From NCBI GenBank assembly GCA_003024785.1, contig PUQB01000061.1, forward strand, positions 587,501 to 651,500: DNA of 64,000 nucleotides, read 5' to 3'. The notes beneath the pieces are model-generated. The model searched no databases. It had not been told where the DNA came from and saw only the letters and a list, made by a program, of their open reading frames with translations. Below are positions 14,623 through 26,531 of the stretch, piece after piece. A program made the position numbers and the translations under genes. This stretch comes from Selaginella tamariscina (taxonomy: Eukaryota > Streptophyta > Lycopodiopsida > Selaginellales > Selaginellaceae). Within the stretch, counting starts at the first letter, position 1; each line of letters opens with the position of its first letter.

Positions 14623-14889
14623 ACATCCCATCCATGCGTGTGCCATGCCATGCATACAATGGTTCCTTACGGAGGAATCTAGGTGCAATGACAGGGCTAT
14701 TTTACCCTCTGTAAAAAAGCCCACCAACTTTTATAGTCAACTTACGTACATTTGTACGTATTTTAGTTTACATTATTATAAAAATGTACATTTTTCAGCT
14801 TACATTATAATAATCTAGGTATCATTTGCACTTACACTAGTAACCTAACTACAAGCAAAGTTGACGATTTCTGTACTAAGTATCCAGGG

Positions 14890-15215
14890 TTTAATCTAGA
14901 TTAGTCCCAAAACCAAGTAAACTTTGTACTTCAAACACTACGTATCGAGGGTTTGATTAGTCCCAAAACCAAGTAAACTTTGTACTTCCAACAACATTAG
15001 ATATATGTATATTACACATAGCTTGATGAATTCAATCGACATTGGCAAGGACCACCAACTTGAATGTGTGCATGTTCGTCTTGGAATCCCGTTTAGTGGT
15101 TTACGAACAACATTTTAGATGTAGTACCCGTATACTGATGACTTGAATCATCAACATTGGCAAGGACCAACTTGAATGTGTGTGTGGGTGTTGGTGTCTG
15201 TGTGTTCGTCTTGGA
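14890..15215. repeat. Two local direct duplications
   Basis: A phrase of about 35 bp around 'gattagtcccaaaaccaag' occurs at about 14,902 and again at about 14,957. A longer phrase around 'acattggcaaggacca' and 'cttgaatgtgtg' occurs at about 15,040-15,090 and again at about 15,150-15,215. Both are short local duplications in non-coding DNA. Confidence 0.8.
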
Positions 15216-18200
15216 ATGTGTTTAAGACTGTGGCGAGGCGTGAAAAATTTTCAAAATGTGTGTATATGTACACATAAGTACATATAGGCGTGAGTGAGCG
15301 TATGTACATTTGACACGTCCGTCTTGGCCTTTCCATATCACGTAGAGTGCGTGACCAACGTATGGATTTTGGGGAAACAAGAAAAAAGAACATTTCGGAC
15401 AGAAATATTCGCTAGTACATCAACAAGTATGGAAAAGGAGATGAATAAATGAATAAAGACCAGCAAGCATTCAACAGTACCAGTGTAACAATCTTCAGAA
15501 TATGAATACGTGGTGCTTCTGTGGTGTTAATATCTTTTCGAGGATCGGAGTTCATGCATTTCGTAACTTTTATTTATTTCAAACTTATACGTATGCATGC
15601 GCTGCGTGCGTGTGTGTGTTCCGTTTCTTAACCATCTACATATTACACAAGGGTATGATAATACATAGAGATATTCGTGCGTACACATATATATAAATCA
15701 TATACTTTCTACTTTTTAGGTGCAATGGAGAAATGCATTGCTAATTTTGTGCGTGCGTGCGTGCGTGTGGTGTGTGAGAGAGAGAGAGAGAGATAAGCTT
15801 ATTAGCTCATTACTTCACACAGCGCGCGCCGCGCGCAACACACACACACACCAGATAGACATGTTAAGAAACTCCGCTGTGTGTGAACATTGAAAGCTTG
15901 ACTAATATTAGTTACTGCCTTTGATGTCGAGGCTTTGCAAGCACCGCGTGAATGTATACCGTTGTAGTTACTTATTAAAACACACACACACACACACACA
16001 TTACCGGCTCTGGTTGTGGACTGCTTTATATTGCTTCCTTTCATATGCTGCATCCTTACACCCCTCTCTCTCTCTCTCTAAATAAATAAATATATATACC
16101 GCAGCATATATAAATCTTAAATAAAATATAGATATCATGTATGTGTATATAAATATTACCTATATTTGTTTAGTTTGTTGGACAACACCAGGATTTTTAC
16201 AATAAAACTTTCCTCCATGCCTTTATTGATATATATACGCGCGCGCGTGTGTGTATGCATATGTATGTACGTACATATTTATATATCCAATCATCTCAAA
16301 CACTGTATACACACTTATTATTAAATATACATATACATATATGTGTGTGTGTAGACACACACACACACTTCTACAATACAAAGGTTTCAATATTGTACTG
16401 ATTATATATATCAAGTGTTACACACGATACTGTGTGTGTGTTGCGTGCTCGCATCACACACACACACACACACGTCCTTGTAAAATTATTTTTAAACACA
16501 CACACACGCAGAGGGGTGTGTGTGTGTGTGTGTGTATTAAAAGAACAATTTGTAAAGATATTATGACAAATGCGACTTATAAAATGAATAACTTCCGAAT
16601 GCTTGTAAGCCTAATAGCCTGTCTTTGTGCGCTGAATAATTCTACAAGTAGTTCTTATACCAAAATAATGATGGTACACCCTAATAATACATATGCAAGA
16701 TATTATTAAAAGTTGTTTGTAGATATAATAAACATTATTATATATAGGATTATTACGTATTAAAATCTTCACGAGGTTATATAAAGATGTCCAATTTCAT
16801 CGCCTGTGTTTGCTCTAAAATAAATGGCTCTTTAAATTTTTTTGTTTGTTCTGTGACATGTATTAATTAGATATAATTCCAACATCAATCACATATGTAT
16901 TAAAATATTAATATACATTTTAACATTTGTTTTGTTAAATTATTAATTTGGTTTGGCTTTGATTTAAATTTTAAATTTTATAAATATTATGGATTTGAAA
17001 GAGGTTCATATTAGAATTTTATAAATAAGTCTTTTGGGATTTAGATTTTTATTACGATTCATCGTGAATTTTAATTTATTCCTTTTAAATTCTGATTTGA
17101 ATTCATATTATGGCTTTCTATTACATTTTTTTTTACTTTGATTTATACCAAGCAGTTTCACTGAAACACTCTTAAAAGGTGCATGCTGTGTTTTATAAAA
17201 TAAAAACGTTAGTAAAATTTAAGTAAGCATAAGCATAATGGATAAGCATTTTAACGTGCAGATACGTATTAGGATGTTTAATATTTATTTCTTAATTTTT
17301 AAAGCTTAGTTTGATGAACTTATAATTATAATTAAGAACCAAGTTAAGCAAATTAAAGAGTACTAAGAAAAAAGATAAATAAATAAAATATAAGTGTTAA
17401 AGAACAAACTTTAAAAATTAAAATTAAAAAAATAATTTAAAAATGAGTTTATTATAATAAAAGTTTATGATAAAGATTAATAGAATGGTTCTTATTAAGG
17501 AAATACAAAGGGAATTAAAAAAAGTCTTATTAAAATTATTAAACAGTGTTTATAAGGTAAATATTCAATGAATTATTAATAATTTATTATTATAATTTTA
17601 CTGTAAATTTTTAAATTATAAATTTGTTCATATGAAGTTTAGATATTTATAATTGTACAAAAATATGGAATTAGATTAAAATACATTAGAAAACATAAAA
17701 TAAAATGGAATTCACACAATATTTCAAATTATTTATCTAGCATACTATTTTAAATTTCATTAAAAACATCATAATATGAAATATACATGTGTGTGTTCTT
17801 CCTTTAAAAAAAAATATTTATTATTCCATTATTATTTTTAAAGCATGCCTCGCCTTTGACAACTTTCGTAATGAAATAAAACTTTCACAAAGAATGACAT
17901 TCAAATGTACAGTCCTTCAAAAGAAAGACAATGCTATTAAATTTTTTTTTTTTTTTGATTTTTAATAAGTTTAGAACCCTAGTAGTGAGGTTCTTGGGGA
18001 CATTAATAACGATAATAATGACCACTAAGTACTAATAGTGTGCAAGTTCAAATGGGATGATCCATTTTAGTAATAGTGCTTTCTAGGGTAACGTAAATAA
18101 AAGGGTGGGGGACTACACAGAGGTGTTTCTTTAGTTTCTTAAAGCAAGTATCTACTCAAATGAAAGAATGAAGTGCTCCTATTGCATTGAGTTTAAAAAG

Positions 18201-18500
18201 AGAATGTCTTTGTTACAATAAGCTTTATAACCTTTACAAAAATGGAGCATTAAGACTCATGCAAAATCTGATATCATATTATAATTAAAAGAGATGAAAT
18301 AGAAGTGTGCACCACCATAATAAGGAGCATACCTAAGCATTTGGAGTTACGAATTCTCAAAGTAACAAGTGATGACCTTGATGAAGATAACTTACTATAT
18401 TGTTCAAAAAGGGATCCTATTGAGAAGTTTGAGCTACACATTTCACATGTTACATGCCACATTAAATGGATATGTTGCTTACAGAAATGCAAAGGCTTGT
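15216..18500. other. Gene-free DNA with Z-DNA-prone tracts, then very AT-rich
   Basis: Between about 15,745 and 16,540 there are alternating purine-pyrimidine tracts: GTGCGTGCGTGCGTG near 15,750, GCGCGCCGCGCGC near 15,822, ACGCGCGCGCGTGTGTG near 16,237, and several (CA)n/(TG)n blocks. From 16,700 to 18,500 the sequence is very AT-rich. I see no supportable gene. Confidence 0.5.
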
Positions 18501-18599
18501 AAGTTTTTTCTCTTTGCTACTCATCAAACCTATTACCAAGTTCTTAAAAAGGAGCTCCTTATAAGTCCTTTCTACAACATTTTTACTTGACAATCTACA

Positions 18600-19470
18600 T
18601 ATAATAGCTGGAGCACTATCTCATCATTTGTGTGAAGCTCATGTTAACAGACGAGCCTGTAACAAGGTACCTAAAGCTAATCTTCATAAAGGATGGATTG
18701 GCAACACTCTATTTGAAGTAATCACTACATTCTTAAAGAGATTGAATTGTCGTTGGAGAGGTTTAATAGGAGTTGTTACATATGGATGTAGCGCCATGTA
18801 AGGTTAACGATCATGCTTAATTACAGCTAAAGCAAATTGTCCCTCATATTGTACCGATACATTGCATGGCTCACAAAGAGGCTTTGGTAGTGAATGATTC
18901 TTTAATTATTTTTCTATGTTTAAAGAGCTTGAAGCACTTGCAGAACTCTTCTCAACAGTTACAGCTCTTGCAAAAAGCTCAAGGGATCATGAAATTAAAG
19001 AAGCTCAACTTACAACGCTCACTGGTTGTCTCGAGCAAAGGTAATTTTACTTGAAGTGATGCCAACTCTTTTATGCTTGTGGGAGACAGGTAAAGCTTTT
19101 TGGATAGTTTAAGATATTGGAGGTTCACTTTTTGGCAGACGTACTCAATGAATTGAATATGTTAAATAGAGATTTCAAAGCAGGGACTTGGAGTGTTCAC
19201 AATCAACATTCTAAGGATCTAGTTTTTAAGAGCTAAGTTTGGAGTTGGAGCACCAAATCTCATAATTTTTTAGAAGATGATCATTGAGAATAAAGAAGGT
19301 TTTCATTATGGGCTTTGTTCATCTCTTACTATCTGGATTGGATAGCCAACACACTGAATGTTTGTTTAGCAATTGTGTGAGGCTATGTTTAAAAGGTAAT
19401 TCAATGTTTAAAGAACATGTTCCTGCAAGATAGCTCTTTAGTATTGAAAGTTTAAAAACTTTTTAGCACC
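18600..19470 (+). mobile_element. Decayed hAT-like transposase relic
   Basis: Scattered plus-strand stretches resemble the catalytic half of hAT (ZBED-like) transposases. GLIGVVTYGCSAM at about 18,757-18,795 matches the usual 'G..TDG..AM' region around the first catalytic Asp. IVPIHCMAHKEAL at about 18,838-18,876 matches the 'HC..HR.AL' region that follows it. A stretch reading SMFKELEALAELFSTVTALA at about 18,913-18,972 fits the helical part further on. Frames change several times and no terminal inverted repeats were identified, so this is an old, inactive copy. Its left part may begin near 18,300. Confidence 0.45.
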
Positions 19471-19725
19471 ACGCTTTATGCTAAGAACATGCCTAAAGTT
19501 GCTTGAGATGATACCTTTATGCAACTCTTCTCTTGGTACAATTTGGAGGGAAGTTCTACAATGGCAAAGAGTTTGCAACTTAAGTGTCCACTTTTTTCTA
19601 TGAAACTTATCAATGACTTTGAATAGAAAGGTATGACCACTTTATGAAGCATTTGCAATAACACAGGTACATTCATTTTATATTTTTTGTTTTGGGCTTT
19701 ATAACTTTATGTTTTGTAACTGCTA

Positions 19726-21594
19726 CAGTAGAACCTGTCTAAATTAAACATGTGTAAATTAAACCCTTTATAATTAAATAAAAATCATGGTCCGACTCGG
19801 GCCCATACTTAAATTAAAAACCCTCTAAAATTTAAAAATTAAACACTGTGCCTTAGTCTGACGATTTTCTAAATTGCACATGGAAATAGATAATTTAACC
19901 TATTCTGACTCAATAAAAAGGTACTAGACACGAGGAAAGAAGTCAGAGATGGATTTCTGCTTTAACTGACGTGTCTTGATAAGGCTAGCCTTGTCCTTCA
20001 TATTGCGGAGGGTTGCAATGAAGTCTACGCTGTGCTCATCTTGCTGTAGCCAGAAAGTCTCCAACTCAAGCATCTTGAGTGCCTCGGAAGGAGTGACCTT
20101 GACTGGTTCAATACTTCATCATCGTCTACACCCTCGGCATCATCTGCAGTAGGTTCATAAGCATGGAGGCGGTCTTTGACGAGGTCATCAACTGTTGGCA
20201 CAAAGGCAACAACTTCCTCCTCCGGGTAGTTCAATAGGAAGTCATGGCCATGGGGTTCTGGTAGCCAAGTTGCTGGACTGGGACTGCAAGTCTTGTGTGA
20301 CCTCGTTGTCAATGAGGTCCTCTTCAGGACATCTTGTGCAATGTCCTCAGTTCGGATCTTGCAATGACGGAAACAATTGCGAATTGTCTCTTGCTTCACA
20401 TCAGAAGTCCAGGCTGGGACAGCCATGCAGATTGCTTGAAGCACATGAATCTTCTCAGGGCTTCAACCTGGTCTTCGAGATGTTGAAGCAGGAGGTGGTT
20501 GAAACGCCTGCGATAGTATGCCTTGAAGCTCCTGATAACTCCTGCATCACATGGTTGGATTTTTGACGTGGTGTTTGGTGGGAGGTAAAAGACAATCGTG
20601 TTCTGCAACTGAACGTGGTTCGGAATGTCTGCCAATGGGATGTGAGCACTACAGTTGTCAAGGAGCAAAAGAACCTTCCTTTTCCATGCACCGATCAAAA
20701 GCTTTAAGCCATTCTGCAAAGATTGCTTGGGTCATCCATGCCTTGGTGTTGCTTCGGTATGTGCACCCGAGGTTAGCCTGGTTGACATTTTTGAAGCAAC
20801 GGGATTCCTGTACTTTCCATGATCCACAGGGGCAGCTTGTCAGAGCCATCCCCATTGCAGCAAACAGCCAGTGTAATTCGCTCCTTGTTTTGCTTGCGTC
20901 CCTCAAGCTGCTTGGTAGCTAGTGAGTTGTCTGCCTGTTTAGAAAAGATGATCAGCAAACTGAGCATGAGCAAGATGTAGGTCAACAAATGTACTCACCT
21001 GCATGCGGTAAAAGAGACCTGTTTCATCCATGTTGTATATATCACACAGAGCATACTTGTCGAGAGTCTCCCTGATTGTAGGCAGAGCATTGTTGACCAC
21101 AGTCATGTCAATAGAGCCGCTCTCCCCAAAGCGGCGGAAAAGAACGAATCCCATGGCGTTCCTTAAAAGCCTCAAGCCAGCCATTCGAGAACTGAACGGC
21201 TGATGTCTAGGGTAGAGGCGGTCGAGAAGTTGGGCTCCAATCTCTTTGAGGAGGTCTCCACTCATATTGATTCGTCTTGGTTTGTCGTGAACCACTCAAA
21301 AAGGGCTGACTCCATGTCCGGATACCTAACTATCCTCTGGCGCTTGGTGTCTAGGTTTGCATTTTCAGATCTACCAAGGAGCTCAGCAGAACGCTTGAGA
21401 GTGTTGGTGATTGTGCCTCCACTGACAGTGATTTGATGGTTTTCTTGCAACCACTTGATAAGCTCCTTGTGTGTCAGATTCGAATTCTTTTCCTTGTGCT
21501 GACATAGCATGATGCAAATCTTGTCTGACATAGTTGTGTGCTTAGTTCCGCACAGACCCATTGAATACAAAATACACAGTACTGTATTATACAC
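19726..21594 (-). mobile_element. pogo/Tigger-type (Tc1/mariner superfamily) DNA transposon, partial
   Basis: The element carries a Tigger-like transposase on the minus strand, and at one end a terminal sequence beginning CAGTAGAACCTGTCTAAATTA at 19,726, preceded by the TA target dinucleotide at 19,724-19,725. The same terminus bounds a short non-autonomous relative at 32.5 kb. I could not find the opposite terminus between 21,600 and 24,400, so that end is missing or too diverged to see. The transposase is well conserved, which implies a fairly recent insertion compared with the hAT relic next door. Confidence 0.85.
20025..21594 (-). CDS. Tigger/pogo DDE transposase (frame-slipped)
   Basis: Domains in N-to-C order are as follows. 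A helix-turn-helix part lies at about 21,300-21,530 (LTHKELIKWLQENHQITVSG). A CENP-B-like second DNA-binding part lies at about 21,125-21,200 (FSNGWLEAFKERHGIRSF). The DDE endonuclease follows: NMDETGLFYRMQ at about 21,000-21,035, CCNGDGSDKLP near 20,840-20,872, CTYRSNTKAWMTQAIFAEWL near 20,705-20,765, LLLLDNCSAH near 20,640-20,668, and LPPNTTSKIQPCDAGVI near 20,535-20,585. The first, second and last Asp residues of the catalytic triad are therefore visible. A 64-nt intron (20,935-20,998) with CAG|GTGAGT and CTAAACAG|GCAG ends splits the gene right after YRMQ and restores the frame. About four or five one-base slips remain along the exons, so as written the protein is interrupted. Trp codons are intact, unlike in the host pseudogenes further on. 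Confidence 0.85.
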
Positions 21595-21926
21595 TCTTGT
21601 ATTCTACCATGCTCCTATAAGAAACTTACATTTATACACATCACAAACATGTTTTTTTCTAAAATTAAGCTCTTCTAGCAATTATATATTATATTTCTTA
21701 AAAATCCACTTTGTAAATTTATTCTATTTCCCATGTGTAATTACTATATACACATACACATACATATAATCATTTACAAAAGTCTTCATATTAAATATAG
21801 ACCCTCCCTTAACAACTAATTAGATTAGTTTATCTTTAAGTTTTGATATGTTTTATCCTTTAAATGTATTTATATACCTTGTTTGCTTTAAATTTATATA
21901 TATATGTGTGTGTTGTGTGTGTGTGT

Positions 21927-21948
21927 GGGGGGGGGGGGGGGGGGGGGG
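21927..21948 (+). repeat. Homopolymer G22 tract after (GT)n
   Basis: An uninterrupted run of 22 G residues follows a (TG)n stretch. Long G runs can form quadruplexes and are also common places for assembly errors. Confidence 0.85.
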
Positions 21949-23024
21949 TGTTAAAATTGTTATTTATAATGATATCTATGCTTTGACATGAGCATTAAAA
22001 ATAAATATTTGAATCATAAAAATTCTTACTATAATACATAAAGATCTTATAAAAACCAATACACCCTTTTCAAATATTAAAAATATGTGAAGTATAATAT
22101 GTTCAAGTGGGGATGGTAATGGAATTTTTTTGGATATTTCATGCCACATTGATTGCTTATATGTAAATTGAATATAAAATTGAATTATTAATCCAAGTTA
22201 AGTATCAAGTATTATCTTTTTTTCTTTTTTTTTGTAAATGTGTCTTATATACATTATCATATGGATAGGGAATCAACACCATTATGTTTTTTATATTATA
22301 TTAGCTATATAATGTCATAATGTCTTAATATTATTGGTTGTTTTTTTCATTGTGAAGCATAAGTGATTTGTAATCATATAATATTGTTTATTACATTGGA
22401 TTTGCTAAAATAAAGTAAATACAGCTGAATATCTTGATCTTCTGATACTACACATCAAGATTTCTCATTATTTTTAATTAGTACAACTATATATTCAATT
22501 CATGACAATTCATAATTTTTACTTCATCTCAACTTAATTATAAAGTTGGTTATGCGCATAGTTTTAGTCACCCACTATTATTATTAATTATTATGTTGTC
22601 TTGTTTAAGAGCATTGTTTATCACTAAATTATTATACTATCACCAAAAAAAGAGTTGGTCACTATGTTTAACTTACACTAGTAATGTTAAATCACTAAAT
22701 TAATTTTGTTGTTCGTGAGTTTTTAATTCATGAATTAAGTTAATTACCATGTTAACATATAAGGTAATGTTGATTACTATTTATTCACTTAACTAGTGAG
22801 ATTGGTCACTATATTGAATTACACAAGCAGTGTTGGTCATTAAGTGCTTTTAATGTTTATTAATTTGTTAGTTTAAGAACTGAGTTGATGTCATCTTTTT
22901 TAATAGATCTATAGAGTTGATCATAAAGAGATGGTTGATAAACACTTCCTTAATTAAATATTTTCATCATATGAATATTCATAAATTAATGCTTTTGCAA
23001 TGTCTTCATTAATCATTTTTATTT

Positions 23025-23515
23025 CTTCTTATTATGAACCTAATAAAGTAAATTATTTCTTTTTTCTTATTGTGAACCCAATAAAATAAATTCTTTATTG
23101 TACTCAAATTTATGAGTTTTAAAAAAAATTTCTCAAAGTTCTATGCGTACAATTCTACCGTCTCAAATTGTGTAATCTTATATAAAATAAATTATAATCG
23201 ACTTATAGTATGTATTAAATTTATAAAATGAACCATATTTCATTCTTCTTACTTTTATGGTCAACTTATAATATGTACTGAATTTATAAAATGAATTGTA
23301 CTTCATTGTTCTTACTTTATTTAGGAGATGGGATTCTCACCTTTAATAAAACAATAATGTATTTACTTTTATTTAAGAGATGGGATTCCCACCTTTAACA
23401 AAATAATAATGTCTTTACTTTTATTTAAGAGATGGGATTCCCACCTTTAACAAAATAATAATGTCTTTACTTTTTATTTAAGAGATGGAATTCTCACTTT
23501 TAATAAAACAATAAT
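23025..23515. repeat. Minisatellite arrays with units of about 60 bp
   Basis: At about 23,313-23,515 a unit of 60-62 bp with the phrase 'gagatgggattc(t/c)cacctttaa(t/c)a' repeats about three and a half times with few changes. Just upstream, at about 23,185-23,310, a different unit of about 80 bp ('gacttatagtatgtattaaatttataaaatgaa') occurs twice. At about 23,025-23,100 a phrase around 'tcttattgtgaacccaataaa' occurs twice. The arrays adjoin, so the region is prone to local tandem duplication. Confidence 0.8.
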
Positions 23516-24453
23516 GCTTTGTAATTGCTTACGCATATTACTATATGAAAAAAATCTAAGTGCATGCCTATGAATCAACTAGATTTAAAAACCTTAAATT
23601 AAGAGGATTTTACATAATCCTTGTGTCCCACACAAGCCTCCACATAATCTCTATTCCATGTCATCTCCATCCTCCACCTGAACTTTAAACTTATATGTTA
23701 AATTCATCTCAAAATCCCACTTACCTAAATTTATCATATTTTTAACTACTAAAAAGGCTGTTGTAAAGATCACACTTTTGTTTAATTAGTTATCAGACTA
23801 TAACTGCCACATCATATTAATATATATTAAAGTTTTAAGGAATCAATAGTACACTTCAATAACAATCTAATATATTAATTTAATGTAATAAATAATTAAC
23901 CATTAAGTGTCAATTGATTACTATCATGGATAAATATAATAATATAAAAGATAATATAACATTTATCATTAATTATCCATCTTAAATAGAGAATATTACT
24001 AAAGACCCCTGGGTGCCCACCGGGTGCGGGAACGACGGGAAAACACTGGTTTCGATGCCACGAAAAGCGTTTAGGCCCTTTAGGGTGATTCAGAAGGGTT
24101 TTTGAGCAAGCGACACGGCTAGTACCACGACCAAAGTTGAAATTTGCAACACCACATATTTGTACTGACAGCTTTGCCCACGTAGCAGTCTCATTCCAAA
24201 TGTCTTAACACTTCGGTAGAATGAGCTTCTGTACATTAACATTGCATAACCTTTCAACCTCAACTTGGAAACCAATTTGATGCTGCACTCAACGGCAGCG
24301 GACAACTAGTGAAATTATGCAACTTGCATCTGTACGACGAGAATCTCGGTAGGATTTTTAGGGTTTTTATATTGTGGATAATTAATTAAATTTAGACTTA
24401 AATATAAATCTTATTATATATACATGTATTAAATTGCGATAGTGATAAAAGCT

Positions 24454-24762
24454 TCAACCCAGGATTTGTTGCTCAATCATGGGTAGCTTCATAAGTTCTC
24501 GCTTGATTTCTTGCTCATTCTTGTGCAACAATATGATTTCTGTCTCAATCTCCATGATCTCATTCTCAATCTTATGTGCCTCAAATATTTCCTGCTCAGC
24601 ACAGTTCTCTCCTGGCTCTATCCAAGATGGTGACTTAAGATCAGCTTCATCTCGGACCACAATCTCAGTCCAGGATGGATCATCTACAAGTGGTGTATCA
24701 GCGTATGTGAACGCTGCTGAACTTGGGTTCATCTTCAAAAGACTGAACATCCTTGACAACAT
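24454..24762 (-). CDS. Small acidic coiled-coil protein, unknown function
   Basis: A 102-residue uninterrupted frame starts at an ATG. Residues 1-50 include a short motif, DDPSWTEIVVRDEADLKSPS. Residues 55-102 form a likely coiled coil rich in E, I and K (EQEIFEAHKIENEIMEIETE and IKRELMKLPMIEQQIL). No family is recognised. It lies head-to-head with the UPF0193-like gene, with about 137 bp between the two ATGs, so the two probably share a promoter. A decayed paralogue lies at 30.06-30.55 kb on the same strand, which shows that this unit was duplicated. That the intact copy is open while its paralogue is full of stops supports real coding function here. Confidence 0.6.
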   Translation of the reverse strand: MLSRMFSLLKMNPSSAAFTYADTPLVDDPSWTEIVVRDEADLKSPSWIEPGENCAEQEIFEAHKIENEIMEIETEIILLHKNEQEIKRELMKLPMIEQQILG

Positions 24763-24899
24763 ATTGTCCTATAAACCCTAGAGAAGAAAAGCTTAATTAT
24801 ACTCTCTTAAAAGGCAATTTTTTTAACCTTTAAAGGAAGTTTACGGTTAGGGCAATCGTGTCATCCGTCAGCTACTAGGTGTTTTCCTTGGAGACTAGC
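24763..24899. promoter_or_regulatory. Probable bidirectional promoter
   Basis: The 137 bp between the divergent ATGs at 24,762 (minus) and 24,900 (plus) must hold both 5' leaders and any shared promoter. It includes 'aaaccctaga' and 'acggttaggg', which recall the telobox-like AAACCCTA element of plant promoters. The element also precedes the decayed paralogue at about 30,540. No TATA box is clear. Confidence 0.4.
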
Positions 24900-26228
24900 A
24901 TGAACAATGTAAGTCTTACTCCTGTGTTTCTATGTGTTGATTTGTGTTTTAAGTTTAGGGATGAGCATTATATCAATTGGGAGGGACCAATTCCTGGTAA
25001 TGCTGCTGGGGACACTCTCTTTAGGCTGTACAATGGCTTTGCCACTCGAAACAACGACCATAATCTAGAAAAAAGGCTTGAAATGCTTCGTCATATCGGT
25101 ATGTGTCTATATATGTGTGTGTGTGGAGAGAGAGATTTACGTATACACCTCTCTACTATTAGTAGAGAGACCAGAGAGTGCACCACCTCATAAGGTTAGA
25201 GTGCCAAGGTACAGAAGGAGAATCAACACAGATAATTATGCATTTTTCCCTGTTGACGGAGGAAGAAGAAAAGCGTCCTAATTCTTCAGAAACTTAAAGA
25301 GGAGCTCGCGGATGCTGGTCTTCCACCTCCACCACCAAGTATGCCCACCTAAGCATTTAAAACCTCTACAAGTATATATCATGTAAGTGTAGGTGTGTCC
25401 GTGCGTGTGAGAGAGAACCTCTACGTGTATATCATAATTGTAGGTGTGTGTGTGCGTGAGAGAGAGAACTTAATAGTGTATATCATATAATTATAGGTGT
25501 GTGTGTGTGAGAGAGAGAGAGACACCCATGTGCGTATGCCTTGAGAGTTGAAGAGATATTTCCAGCCAATAACTTACTCTCATTTACAGGGGCTGTCCTA
25601 GATAAAAATGAGAAGCAGAGGCTACAAACAATATTTGAATGGAGTGGTTCGGATGAGGTAGAAAGTTACAAAGTATATTGATATCTGAAAATATATATAT
25701 AAAATGTATTGTACACACACACTAATTTACAGAAACCTGAAGATCTTGCTCCAAAAATTGCACCTGTCCATAGGGTCGTGAAAGGATCCAAAGAAGAAAA
25801 GGAGCTACTCATGGACTCAAGTGAGTTATATTCTATTTAAATTATATTGACTTAGTAATTACTTTTTTATTTTCATTTTACTTGGTTAATTATATTTTTA
25901 TTATGTTAAACTATGATGTACAGTTTCTAAAGAGATTGAAGAGCGGGAAAAGTTCCTTCAAGACATGGAAAAGCATGGAAGGGATCAGAGATACAGAGGC
26001 CAAATACGATGGGAAATTCAAGACGTAACCTTCCTTTGACTTTGACCTTAATAACGATTGACTTGACTTTGACTAGCTTCCTCTTGACCATTGACTTGGC
26101 TTTGACAGAGGATTAATCAAATGAAGCAACTAGACAGGCTTCTTACTGAAGAAGATGCAAAATTTCTGACTAAGAAAGTAATCCAAAAACAAGAGGATCA
26201 AAGCAAAAAGTCCCACAGGTGGAGATAA
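24900..26228 (+). CDS. UPF0193 (C22orf23-like) family protein, probable cilium-associated gene
   Basis: The gene has six or seven exons in consistent phase: 24,900-25,098 (possibly with a very short 45-nt intron), 25,163-25,338, 25,590-25,657, 25,733-25,820, 25,924-26,024 and 26,109-26,228 (stop TAA). Together they give about 250 residues. The C-terminal half resembles what I recall of animal UPF0193 proteins: DKNEKQRLQTIF in exon 4, then KEIEEREKFLQDMEKHG and QRYRGQIRWEIQDRINQM in exons 6-7. The family is unstudied in plants but occurs in ciliated eukaryotes, so a role in sperm flagella is a reasonable inference. One frame slip lies in exon 3 near 25,255-25,270, between NTDNYAFFPVD and KLKEELADAGLPPPPP. 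Both sides look coding, so I favour a consensus error. Intron 3 carries a minisatellite. Confidence 0.7.
25362..25530 (+). repeat. Intronic minisatellite, about 3 x 60 bp
   Basis: Inside intron 3 of the UPF0193-like gene, a unit of about 60 bp containing 'tatatcat', 'taggtgtgtgtg' and a (GA)n block repeats three times with small changes. Confidence 0.8.
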
Positions 26229-26531
26229 CAATTAGTTTAACAATTATTAAAAATTAGTTTGTTAACTATGACCATGAAAAAATAAAGTTGTTCATACTGA
26301 TCCTTGAATTTATACGCTCTGCCACTATCTGGTTCCAATATAAGTTCAAAACATGAACTTCTCAACTCGGACTGCATTAAACAGGAAAACATATTAATAT
26401 ATATATATATATATAATATATATATGTATATGTATATGTATATATGTGTGTGTGTGTGTGTAAATTATTATGAAATACTAAACACTTACATAAATGAAAT
26501 ACTCAATGACAAAGATGTATTGTGTGCGCTT

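Larger units (their letters stand above)
21600..24085. other. AT-rich gene-free DNA with tandem repeats
   Basis: Holds a 22-base G run at 21,927-21,948 and short tandem repeats between about 23,025 and 23,515 (listed separately). I see no gene. Confidence 0.55.

Noticed and set aside
16251-16709. 152-codon plus-strand open frame
   Set aside because: Its first two thirds translate CA/TG and AT microsatellites (Tyr/Ile/Thr/His repeats), which stay open by composition alone.
20195-20922. Plus-strand open frames of more than 100 codons
   Set aside because: They are antisense shadows of the Tigger transposase, whose minus-strand frame has the conserved DDE motifs.
24090-24305. Minus-strand open frame with a hydrophobic C-terminus
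   Set aside because: It has no ATG at its start, no family resemblance and no supporting exon; it might be a gene fragment, but the evidence is too thin to list.
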